10,517 bases of DNA. Origin: Planctomycetota bacterium. Lineage in GTDB: Bacteria > Planctomycetota > UBA1135 > GCA-002686595. The notes under the pieces were generated by a model. That model had not been told where the DNA came from, ran no database searches, and was given only the letters and a program-made list of their open reading frames with translations. The position numbers and the translations under genes are program-made. Below, in pieces: positions 1 through 6,601 of the stretch. The stretch is taken from the NCBI GenBank assembly GCA_029212955.1, contig JARGOW010000019.1:1-10517 (forward strand). The letters are read 5' to 3'. Numbering within the stretch: the stretch's first letter is position 1; the number at the start of each line of letters is the position of its first letter.

Positions 1-596
1 AAGGTCTCCTTGCTGATGATCTTGCTACCGGCCGTCTTGGCATCCATGGGCTTGCCGAAGAACACGGTTTCTGAGGAGTGGCTCGTGGCCCAGTCCATCA
101 CGCCTGCGTCGTACACGAAGATGTTGTTGAATCCGAAGGAGCGAGCCTTCTCACCACCCTTGTAGCTCTTGGTACAGGTGACCCCGTTGCAATAGAAGAT
201 GATGGGCTGCTCCGCGGTCGCGGCGCGGATCTTGAGCAGGGTCTTGCGCTTCATGGTCGTGGCCGGCACGTTGATAGCGCCTTCCACTTGGATCACGTCG
301 AATTCCACCGAGTTGCGCGCATCGATCACGATGGCACTCTTGCGCATGGCTGCAAATTCCTCGGTGCCCAGGCACTTCAGCTGGGGATACTTTTTGCGCA
401 GCGGGAAGGGATCTTTCTTGTCCGCCTTGGGAGCGGAAGCTTCCTTGGTCTGCGAGGGCGCTTTGGCCTTTTCCTTTGCCGTCTCCACCTTTTCAGGGGA
501 CTGGGAGGCCAGGGAAACCGGAACCGAAGTGGTCCAGGCAAAACCAAAGAGAAGAGCGGAAAGGCTAGCTGCGCCAAAAAGACTGTTGCGAATCAT
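1..596 (-). CDS. Exported rhodanese-domain protein (partial, 3' end outside window)
   Basis: The reading frame is open from ATG at 596 to the left edge (198 codons seen, no stop). Residues 1-30 look like a signal peptide: MIRN start, a hydrophobic stretch rich in Leu, Ala and Phe, and a likely cleavage after SLA at residue 30. A Lys/Ala/Pro-rich linker follows (about 31-65). Then comes a single rhodanese domain (about 70-180) with the usual 'VIDAR' strand at 90-94, the active-site loop CNGVTC at 136-141 and a following TKS. The catalytic residue is probably Cys136, which would carry a persulfide. Rhodaneses move sulfane sulfur, but single exported domains of this kind have varied or unknown partners. 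No clear Shine-Dalgarno precedes the ATG. The gene lies 73 bp downstream of the chemoreceptor on the same strand and may share its transcript. The domain call is secure; substrate and role are unknown. Confidence 0.85.
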   Translation of the reverse strand, partial: MIRNSLFGAASLSALLFGFAWTTSVPVSLASQSPEKVETAKEKAKAPSQTKEASAPKADKKDPFPLRKKYPQLKCLGTEEFAAMRKSAIVIDARNSVEFDVIQVEGAINVPATTMKRKTLLKIRAATAEQPIIFYCNGVTCTKSYKGGEKARSFGFNNIFVYDAGVMDWATSHSSETVFFGKPMDAKTAGSKIISKET

Positions 597-669
597 TTCG
601 ATGTGGGTTGGTGTTGGAGCGTCCAAATGCGAAAGGACACCCGTGGGGAGGTTGGGAAATCGTTGCCGA

Positions 670-2541
670 CTAGGCGGCGTGGGTTTTGAAGCGGTGGACG
701 ATCGTGGTCAAGTGGCTCACCTGTTCGGTAGACGACCGGGAGGTGGCGGTCAGCTCCTCTGCTGTGGCCGCGGCACTCTGGGTGCTCACATCCAGCTGAT
801 GAAGCCCCTCGGTGATCTGCTCCACGCCCGTGCGCTGCTGGTCCGAGGACTGATGCACATGCCCCATCAGGCCTTCCACACTCGCCAGGGATTCTTCGAT
901 TTGCGTGAGGGCTTGCCCCATGGTCGCTTTGATCGTCAGGCCCTGCTCCACACTCTCGGAGGAGGAAAGCACCAGGCTGGTGGTTTCGCGCGCCGCATCC
1001 GCACTGCGCGTGGCCAGCGCACGGACCTCATCCGCCACCACCGCAAAGCCCTTGCCCACCTCGCCCGCGCGGGCCGCTTCCACGGCCGCGTTGAGGGCCA
1101 AGAGGCTGGTCTGGAATGCGATCTCGTCAATGACCTTGATCACCGCACAGACCGCGTCGCTGGAGTCCTTGATTTGCCCCATGGCGTGGTCGAGTTGGTT
1201 CATGGCTTCCAGGCCATCGCTCACGTGGGTTGTGGTTTGTACCACGTGCTGCTTGGCCGATGCGACGTCTTCGCTGTTCTGCGTACTTAGCGTGGAGATC
1301 TCTTCGATAGCCTCTGCGATGTGGTGCAGGGAATCGGCTCCCTCGCGGGAGGTATTGGCCAATTGGGTGCTTGCGTGGGAAACCTCGTGGGTACCCGCTC
1401 CCACATCTCCAACGCGTCCACGGACCTCCAAAACGAGCTCTTCGATCTTTTCGACAAAGCCGTTGAAGCCGCGTGCCAATTGCTTGGCTTCGTGCACGCC
1501 CGAATCGGGAAGTCGCACCGAGAGGTCGCCCTCCCCCTCACCCAATTCGATCAGCTGCACGGCAGCCTGATGGATAGGCTTGGAAAGCCGCCCTGCCAAT
1601 TTTGACAAGGCCACAATGCCTACCAGGATGGCAATCGCGCCCACCAAAAGCGAAGCCAAGATCATCTGCGTAGCGCCAGCCGTCACCGCGGACTCGGGAA
1701 CATCGAACAACATGACCCAGGGCTTTCCGTCGGGACCGGTTTCCATTTCCACCTGGCAGATCAGTCGCCCATCCACCAAGTGACTCCCCGTGGAATCCTG
1801 AACGGGCGGGGTGGCGCCTCCCCCTTCGGGCTGAAACAGCACCTGGCCCGTGTGATCCAATAGCCAAAGTTTGCCATCCATCGATCGCAACTGCTGGCTC
1901 ATTGCGCCTTGGACCCAATCCAAGCTGAGGTCGATTCCTGCCACTCCGTACACCTCACCATTGGCTCGAATCGGTGCTCCCAAACGAATCCAAGTGCTGT
2001 CGCCATCGATCTTTGGTGTACTCCAATAGGAAAGTCCAGTCCCAGTCGCGCGCTCTACCTCGGCTTCGAAGCCCTCCAGGACGGCCACCTGAAGCTCGCC
2101 GTCCAATTCGTTCACATAAGGCGCCATGCGGCCATCCGCATCGTTGCCGGGGGTGCCCCCATAGGCCATGTCCAAATCATCGAATGCGTTGGGTGTCCAA
2201 GCGCTAAATGCGCCACGGTAGCCAGGATCTGCTCCAGCCACGATGCCCAAAATTCCTTGCACGTTCTCGCGGGTAAGGTCGAGCACGATCTCTTCGTCCT
2301 TGACCGCGGATAGGGTATTGGCCAGGGCTTGGGCTTCGCGCAGGGATCCCATGAGGGGTTCACGCACGGAAGCCGCCCGGGAGGCCACGGCCTCTTGGAT
2401 AGACTCCTGGGCCTCGGAGATCGCCCGCGAGTTCCCGCTATAGGCGAAGTACGAAACAACCGCTCCTACGGTGAGCGCCATACAAAGACCGGCGGATAGG
2501 GTGATTTTGGCCTGCAGCGTGGATGTATTCATAGCTGCCAT
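670..2541 (-). CDS. Methyl-accepting chemotaxis protein, dCACHE sensor type
   Basis: This is a transmembrane chemoreceptor of about 623 residues. A short cytoplasmic tail and TM1 (about 14-34) are followed by a periplasmic double-CACHE domain (about 37-291). This domain shows the family signatures 'FSAWTPNAFD', 'PGNDADGR' near 131 and 'GVAGIDLSLDWVQ' near 199. TM2 (about 293-315), a HAMP linker (about 316-368) and a long MA signalling coiled coil come next. The hairpin tip (about 473-494) contains 'QTSLLALNAAVEAARAGE' and then 'GFAVVADEVRALA', which bind CheA and CheW. 'ATAEELTATS' near 592 is a typical methylation segment. The amino-acid-binding RxxWY motif of some dCACHE receptors is not visible, so the ligand is unknown. 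The C-terminus (FKTHAA) has no CheR-tethering pentapeptide. The start is uncertain: GTG at 2553, ATG at 2541 and ATG at 2532 are all possible and none has a good ribosome binding site. The mauE-like gene ends about 50 bp upstream. Confidence 0.95.
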   Translation of the reverse strand: MAAMNTSTLQAKITLSAGLCMALTVGAVVSYFAYSGNSRAISEAQESIQEAVASRAASVREPLMGSLREAQALANTLSAVKDEEIVLDLTRENVQGILGIVAGADPGYRGAFSAWTPNAFDDLDMAYGGTPGNDADGRMAPYVNELDGELQVAVLEGFEAEVERATGTGLSYWSTPKIDGDSTWIRLGAPIRANGEVYGVAGIDLSLDWVQGAMSQQLRSMDGKLWLLDHTGQVLFQPEGGGATPPVQDSTGSHLVDGRLICQVEMETGPDGKPWVMLFDVPESAVTAGATQMILASLLVGAIAILVGIVALSKLAGRLSKPIHQAAVQLIELGEGEGDLSVRLPDSGVHEAKQLARGFNGFVEKIEELVLEVRGRVGDVGAGTHEVSHASTQLANTSREGADSLHHIAEAIEEISTLSTQNSEDVASAKQHVVQTTTHVSDGLEAMNQLDHAMGQIKDSSDAVCAVIKVIDEIAFQTSLLALNAAVEAARAGEVGKGFAVVADEVRALATRSADAARETTSLVLSSSESVEQGLTIKATMGQALTQIEESLASVEGLMGHVHQSSDQQRTGVEQITEGLHQLDVSTQSAAATAEELTATSRSSTEQVSHLTTIVHRFKTHAA

Positions 2542-2591
2542 CGTTTTCGACACGAGGCCGCCGCCACGATGACCCCAGTCGCGGGAGCGTG

Positions 2592-3104
2592 CTAAATCTG
2601 GGATGTCACCATCTGCGCGCAGGCCACGAGCAATGCAAAACTACCGGCAGCCCCCACCCAAACACGCTTTCTGTGGACCTGGGGACCGGGAACCAGGAAC
2701 ACCCAAACCAGCAGGAGCACCATGCAACCGTTCTTGATTAGAGACGCGGCGGGCGGAGTGTCCACCATGCTGCCCAAGCATCCGCAGTCGGCAATGCCGT
2801 AGGCATTCCAAGCGAAAAGGATCAGGCCCGAAAAACCCAGGATCACGGCGATGGAGCCCCCCGCGATCCACCTGGGACGCCAGCGCACGCACAACGCCCA
2901 ACCCAGAAACAATTCCAAGCCAATCGTGGTTAGGGCGATGGGCAACATGTGCCTGGCTTCCACGGTGCGATAGTAGGTGGCCTTCTCAATGAAGCCATAA
3001 ACGTCATAGGCCTTCGCAAATCCCGTGACCAAAAAAGCCAGCCCCACCAACCACGCACACAGGGTGGCACTGCGGGATTTCCATTTGGAGGGCGACGGTT
3101 GCAT
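2592..3104 (-). CDS. MauE/DoxX-family redox-associated membrane protein
   Basis: This is a small integral membrane protein (170 aa) with about five hydrophobic segments (roughly 14-31, 55-73, 79-99, 124-140, 148-165). Family marks are the first-helix pattern 'LVTGFAKAYD', a Glu-containing second helix ('GLELFLGWAL') and the short loop motif DCGCLG at 106-111. That loop carries a Cys-x-Cys pair typical of MauE-like proteins. An 'IKNG' start of the next helix also fits. MauE is linked to maturation and disulfide handling in methylamine dehydrogenase biogenesis; most homologues, including this one with no mau genes nearby, have no proven role. Quinone-linked thiol oxidation is a guess. An in-frame TAG at 3137-3135 limits upstream extension, so the ATG at 3104 is the natural start, although the purine-rich GAAGG lies too close to be an ideal ribosome binding site. 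The gene sits between pyrB and the chemoreceptor. Confidence 0.75.
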   Translation of the reverse strand: MQPSPSKWKSRSATLCAWLVGLAFLVTGFAKAYDVYGFIEKATYYRTVEARHMLPIALTTIGLELFLGWALCVRWRPRWIAGGSIAVILGFSGLILFAWNAYGIADCGCLGSMVDTPPAASLIKNGCMVLLLVWVFLVPGPQVHRKRVWVGAAGSFALLVACAQMVTSQI

Positions 3105-3253
3105 GCCTTCGAATCGACCCGAACGGGGTTCGGCCTAGAGCCCCAGTCCCAGTCCTCCCAGCGAAGGCACCCCCACTCCGGGACACCCGGCGAACCCGCC
3201 CCCTACCCATCGGCCACATTCCTGGCCTGGAGCCAGCACGCATTCCCCCAGGC
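3105..3253 (-). other. Intergenic gap pyrB to mauE-like gene, with small inverted repeats
   Basis: This 149-bp GC-rich gap has no supported gene. Read on the minus strand it contains three short perfect hairpins in sequence order: CTGGC/GCCAG, CCGGG/CCCGG with a 3-nt loop, and CCGAAC/GTTCGG with a 3-nt loop (3119-3133). The last lies only about 14 nt before the mauE-like ATG and could mask translation initiation. None is followed by a T-run, so no intrinsic terminator is called. No convincing -35/-10 pair was found. Confidence 0.4.
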
Positions 3254-4585
3254 CTAGGAGCCGGCGGGACTGTAGTGAAGCGCCTGGGCGCTCGACTCGT
3301 CGGGCAAGAAAACCAGGTGGTTCGGGCTGATCCTCCCCTGCCCGGAGGACTCCGGCACGTGGTAATGCTTACTGGTGGAGCAGCCCACAAATCGATAGAT
3401 CAATTCGCGCGAACAGTAAGCGCAGTGGGCCCGTAGGGGAGAGCGGCTCTGCAGGGTGAACATGGGTCGCACGTGCCGGGGCTCCGTGCGCGAAATGCAG
3501 GAAGGATTGGGACACGGGTTTTCCCCCTCCGCCACGGGCCAGGCCTCCGGAGCCTTGCTTTCGAGCGGTCCATCCAACTCGATCTCTCCCATCAGTGCGG
3601 CCAGCAATGCCATGCGGATCGGCACGCCCCGGGCTGCTTGCTTGAAATAGATGCTGCGCGGGTCGTTGTCGATCTCCTCCGAAATCTCATCGCGGCGCGG
3701 AAGCGGATGCATGACCACAGCGTCCCGCAGGGAATCGGCCGACATGGAGCTTTTCTGCAAACGCATGTATTCGCCGTGGCCTGACTCCTGATTCTCCAAG
3801 CGTTCGGTTTGCGGGCGCGTCATATACACCGCGTCCACGTTTTGCACCTCCCAATCGCTCAGGTCGGTGAACAACGAAAGCTGGTGGGGCTTCTGCGGAG
3901 TGAGGTACACCGCGTCGCTCGCATTGGCCAAATCGCCCAGGCGGCGCACATCCGCGCGCACGGGTGCCACACCGAATTCCTCGCGAACGCGCTGCACCAC
4001 GTACTCGGGCAATTCGAACCCAGGCTGCGGGGTGCAGATGATGTTTGCGCCAAAGCGTGCGAGCGCATACACGAAAGAGTGCACGGTCCGGCTGTATTTC
4101 AAATCCCCTGCCAGCACCACCTCGAGGCCTTCGATGCGGCCTCGCTCCACGTGCAGGTTGTACAGGTCGCACAGGGTTTGCGTGGGGTGCTCGTGGGCTC
4201 CATCGCCCGCATTGATCACGGGCACTGGCGAGTACTGGGCCGCGAGCCGGGCCGCCCCTTCGCTAGAGTGACGTAGCACGATCACATCCGCGTAGCCGCC
4301 CCCTACCACCCGGATGGTATCCGCCAGGGACTCCCCCTTGGCGGAGCTGGAGGAACGCATGTCTGCGGCGGTTAAAATTCCCCCACCAAGCCGCAACATG
4401 GCCGACTCAAATGAGAGTCGCGTCCGGGTGGACGGCTCAAAGAACAAGCTGGCGGCGATCATGCCGCGGCAGGTGTCCGAAAAATCTCGGGGGGCCGCCG
4501 CAAAGCGGTCGGCGTGTTCGAAAAGGGCTTGGACCTCTCCGAGGGAGAGGTCATCGATCGAAACCAAATGGCGCGGAGCGGGCAT
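3254..4585 (-). CDS. pyrB: Aspartate carbamoyltransferase catalytic chain fused to a PyrI-type zinc domain
   Basis: This enzyme makes N-carbamoyl-aspartate from carbamoyl phosphate and aspartate in pyrimidine synthesis. Catalytic motifs are complete over residues 1 to about 335: FFEPSTRTRLSFE (48-60), SSAKGES with Lys83 (80-86), HPTQT (133-137), DLKYSRTVHS (161-170), MTRPQTER (255-262) and HPLPR (293-297). At 443 aa it is far longer than E. coli PyrB (about 310 aa). A roughly 27-residue insertion lies before MTRPQTER. After a linker comes CPNPSCIS...EP...CAYC (Cys358, 363, 388, 391), which closely matches the four-cysteine zinc domain of E. coli PyrI (CPNSNCIS...EP...CKYC). PyrI's N-terminal nucleotide-binding domain is absent. 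The final 45 residues resemble a decayed Ada-like YHxP metal module. No frameshift is evident and the frame is open throughout. The ATG at 4585 fits the usual N-terminus; its ribosome binding site is weak. Confidence 0.95.
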   Translation of the reverse strand: MPAPRHLVSIDDLSLGEVQALFEHADRFAAAPRDFSDTCRGMIAASLFFEPSTRTRLSFESAMLRLGGGILTAADMRSSSSAKGESLADTIRVVGGGYADVIVLRHSSEGAARLAAQYSPVPVINAGDGAHEHPTQTLCDLYNLHVERGRIEGLEVVLAGDLKYSRTVHSFVYALARFGANIICTPQPGFELPEYVVQRVREEFGVAPVRADVRRLGDLANASDAVYLTPQKPHQLSLFTDLSDWEVQNVDAVYMTRPQTERLENQESGHGEYMRLQKSSMSADSLRDAVVMHPLPRRDEISEEIDNDPRSIYFKQAARGVPIRMALLAALMGEIELDGPLESKAPEAWPVAEGENPCPNPSCISRTEPRHVRPMFTLQSRSPLRAHCAYCSRELIYRFVGCSTSKHYHVPESSGQGRISPNHLVFLPDESSAQALHYSPAGS

Positions 4586-4633
4586 CTCGAATTTGTTCGG
4601 GACAGGCGACCAGGGACACTTGAGGGTACGCTC

Positions 4634-4667
4634 CGTGGCCCCTTAGTGATATGGGGGCCACGTTTTT
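4634..4667 (+). terminator. Hairpin with T-tract, oriented as a plus-strand intrinsic terminator
   Basis: A perfect 9-bp stem (CGTGGCCCC at 4634-4642 with GGGGCCACG at 4654-4662, plus a possible G-T pair) closes an 11-nt loop. It is followed directly by TTTTT at 4663-4667 on the plus strand. That is the form of a rho-independent terminator for plus-strand RNA, yet no plus-strand gene exists. On the minus strand the same stem has an A-run before it and no T-run after it. There it would be a leader hairpin about 48 nt upstream of the pyrB ATG. The structure is certain; its role is not. Confidence 0.5.
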
Positions 4668-4698
4668 CCTTGGCCCGCAACGTGGGGTTGCACCGGGA

Positions 4699-4710
4699 TG
4701 GGGCGCCCCA
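4699..4710. repeat. 12-bp perfect palindrome just after the MnmE-like gene
   Basis: TGGGGCGCCCCA is a perfect palindrome flanked by CCGG on both sides (4693-4696 and 4711-4714). It begins 6 bp beyond the stop codon of the MnmE-like gene. It could be a transcript-end hairpin with no loop to spare, a protein-binding site, or chance in GC-rich DNA. Confidence 0.35.
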
Positions 4711-4716
4711 CCGGAA

Positions 4717-5769
4717 TCAATGGCAAACGGTTCCGCTCAAGGCTTCTCGCAGCAAATCCTTGCCCTCGGAAACCCCGGCCTGGGAGCGGACCTGCTCCAG
4801 CAACCGACGCTGGGTAGCGCTGCACGGGGCCGCCCACTCCAAGCACCAAGGCTCGCCCACGTCGAGGATTTGCAGCAGACGCAAGCCCACCGCCTCCGCC
4901 GCCGCCAGGGGCTCATGCAAGGCGTCCAGGGACCCCGCCGGCGCTCCGGGCCGGTCCCCGTGGGTGACGAGCGCATGGGTCCCCCCAGGCGCCACGACGG
5001 CATCCCCGTGGGGAGTGAGATGAAAGGTCACCTGGGCACTCTGCGCCAATTTCTGACCCAGAACTTGTCCACGGCCCTCCAAACTGCCCGGCTCCACCCT
5101 GCGCAACCCGGCGGTGTCCACCAACTCCACCGGCAGTCCCGCCAAGCAAGCAGACTCGAGCACCGGATCCCGGGTGGTTCCCGCCTCATCGCTGGTGACC
5201 ACGCGAGCGAAACCGACCAGGGCGTTGAACAGGGTGGATTTGCCCGCGTTGGGCGGACCTTGCAGGGCGATGCGCGTGGGCTCGAGCCAGAGTTTGGCCC
5301 GGTCGCCGCGGCTTTGCAGCCCGGCCAGAGCCCCAGGGAATTCGTTTTCGGGCAGGTCGATCAGGCGCTGGATTTCCTTGCCCAACAAGCCCTGGGATTG
5401 GGCCAAGGCGATGCGCGCGCCCTGTTCACTGGGAGCGTCAGCCATGGCCTGCCAGCAATCGGCTTCCAGGTCCCACGTGGCGCGCGGGGTCTCGCCGCCG
5501 AGCCGCTCGATCAGCTCGCGCACCAGGGGCACGCTGCCGTGCACATGCAACTCGATGCGGTCTTCGGCCCGGGCACATACCAGGGCCTCGTCCAAGCGCT
5601 CCCCTTCCGCCTGGAGATGGACCAGGGCAAACGATCCCACCGCCGGGGCCTTGGCCCCCACCCGGGCCAGGACTTCGGTCAACTCCTGGCCGCGCAGCTC
5701 GATCACCGCCACCCCGGCGGGGCCGTCGGGCGTGAGCAATGAAACCCGGAAATCCAAGCCACCGGTCAT
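4717..5769 (-). CDS. mnmE: Short, divergent MnmE/TrmE-family GTPase
   Basis: The ATG at 5769 is chosen because it overlaps the coaX stop as ATGA; the protein is 350 aa, about 100 shorter than usual MnmE (about 450 aa). MnmE works with MnmG on wobble uridine 34 of some tRNAs. The N-terminus (LLTPDGPAGVAVIELRG, about 11-27) matches the folate-binding TrmE_N start. 'IELHVHG' and a helical segment ('ARIALAQSQGLLGKEI') follow. The G domain has G1 GPPNAGKS (171-178), G2 EAGTTRD (195-201) and G3 DTAG (218-221). G4 should read NKxD but reads THGD at 269-272. The C-terminal FCIGK-type catalytic Cys motif is missing and the protein ends GTVCH. The SYTGED and GEFTxRAF motifs of the N-domain are also lost. 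Family membership is clear; ability to modify tRNA is doubtful. It may be a repurposed paralogue. Confidence 0.8.
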   Translation of the reverse strand: MTGGLDFRVSLLTPDGPAGVAVIELRGQELTEVLARVGAKAPAVGSFALVHLQAEGERLDEALVCARAEDRIELHVHGSVPLVRELIERLGGETPRATWDLEADCWQAMADAPSEQGARIALAQSQGLLGKEIQRLIDLPENEFPGALAGLQSRGDRAKLWLEPTRIALQGPPNAGKSTLFNALVGFARVVTSDEAGTTRDPVLESACLAGLPVELVDTAGLRRVEPGSLEGRGQVLGQKLAQSAQVTFHLTPHGDAVVAPGGTHALVTHGDRPGAPAGSLDALHEPLAAAEAVGLRLLQILDVGEPWCLEWAAPCSATQRRLLEQVRSQAGVSEGKDLLREALSGTVCH

Positions 5770-6590
5770 GCTGTGGGGTCCCCCGTGGCCAACCACAGAC
5801 CCGCCTGCACGAGTCCGGGTTCATAGTGTAGGGGCAACCCTTGCTCTTTGAACAGCGGGCCCAGGAAGTCGCTGGCCCCACCCATCAGAACCACGGGGGG
5901 CGAATCCAATCCGGCCTCCTCGGTCACCCGCCGCACCAGGTGCAGGGCGGCTCCTTGGAATCCAACCACAACCCCGGCTTCAAGGGCCTCGGCGGTTTCG
6001 CGTCCCAGGGCCCGGGCTCCCGGTTTGGGTCGGATTGTATTGAGTTGTGCCCCTCCGGCGCCGAGTGCTTCGGCCAGCATGGTCGGCCCCGGTGCGATGG
6101 CCCCTCCAAGGAACGCGCCCACCCCGGGCTGTTCGCCGGGCACCACCACATCCACGGTCATGGCCGTGCCCGCGTCCACCACGATGGCCGGCTTGCAGCC
6201 CACGCGCCAGAAGGCTCCCAGGGCGGCATACAGTCGATCCATGCCCACGGTTTCCGGGTGGCGAATGCGCAGCTCCAGGCCCGAGTCCGGGTTGCAAATC
6301 ACCGGGGGAAGTCCCGGGCGATCGAAGGCGCGCAGCAGACCCTCCCGGGTTTCAGCACCCGCCACGGACGCCACCAGGATGCGGGAGGGTTTGAGCTTGC
6401 GTCCATCGAGTGCAGCGAAGATGCGGGACCAGGTTTCCACCCGGCCACTGTCCCCGTGCTCGATCTCCATCAGGGGCTCAAATGCTTCAGGCCTTCCCTT
6501 GGAGGGAAGGCCCTTGACCAGTGCTACCTTGAGGTAGCTGTTTCCGAGATCGCAGAGTAAGTCGACGTTCGGACCACCGAGGATCTGCAT
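5766..6590 (-). CDS. coaX: Type III pantothenate kinase (CoaX)
   Basis: CoaX phosphorylates pantothenate with ATP, the first step of CoA synthesis, in the cytoplasm; it belongs to the ASKHA fold. The 274-aa length is normal. Motifs seen in order are DLGNSYLK (14-21, phosphate-1 loop), GMDRL (116-120, with the likely catalytic base Asp118), VDAGTAMTVD (138-147, phosphate-2 loop) and GGAIAPG (162-168). 'VLMGGAS' near 234 is the adenosine-side glycine turn. All key residues appear present. An AGGG ribosome binding site lies 7 nt before the ATG and overlaps the stop codon of the PDZ gene. The coaX stop overlaps the next gene's start by 4 bp. Both arrangements point to translational coupling in a PDZ gene-coaX-mnmE-like operon. 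CoaX type enzymes need a monovalent cation and resist CoA feedback, as known for the family. Confidence 0.96.
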   Translation of the reverse strand: MQILGGPNVDLLCDLGNSYLKVALVKGLPSKGRPEAFEPLMEIEHGDSGRVETWSRIFAALDGRKLKPSRILVASVAGAETREGLLRAFDRPGLPPVICNPDSGLELRIRHPETVGMDRLYAALGAFWRVGCKPAIVVDAGTAMTVDVVVPGEQPGVGAFLGGAIAPGPTMLAEALGAGGAQLNTIRPKPGARALGRETAEALEAGVVVGFQGAALHLVRRVTEEAGLDSPPVVLMGGASDFLGPLFKEQGLPLHYEPGLVQAGLWLATGDPTA

Positions 6591-6597
6591 GGGGACG

Positions 6598-6601
6598 CCC
6601 T
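6598..6601 (-). promoter_or_regulatory. Ribosome binding site of coaX
   Basis: AGGG on the minus strand sits 7 nt upstream of the coaX ATG and shares bases with the TAG stop of the PDZ gene. This supports the chosen coaX start and suggests coupled translation. Confidence 0.5.

Noticed and set aside
199..1290. Plus-strand open frame of 363 codons across the rhodanese and chemoreceptor genes
   Set aside because: It spans two well-supported minus-strand genes and shows no family motif.
3004..3390. Minus-strand frame of 128 codons bridging pyrB and the mauE-like gene
   Set aside because: It overlaps both genes out of frame, is rich in Arg, Pro and Ser, and would conflict with the conserved PyrB zinc domain and the MauE N-terminus.
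4717..4760. Frameshift hiding the MnmE C-terminal cysteine motif
   Set aside because: None of the frames just past the stop reads anything like FCIGK, so loss of the motif is more likely than a simple indel.
4651..5742. Long open frame on the plus strand (363 codons) opposite the MnmE-like gene
   Set aside because: It is antisense to a gene with clear GTPase motifs, its translation is Gln/Gly/Ala-rich without any known motif, and such mirror frames are common in GC-rich DNA.
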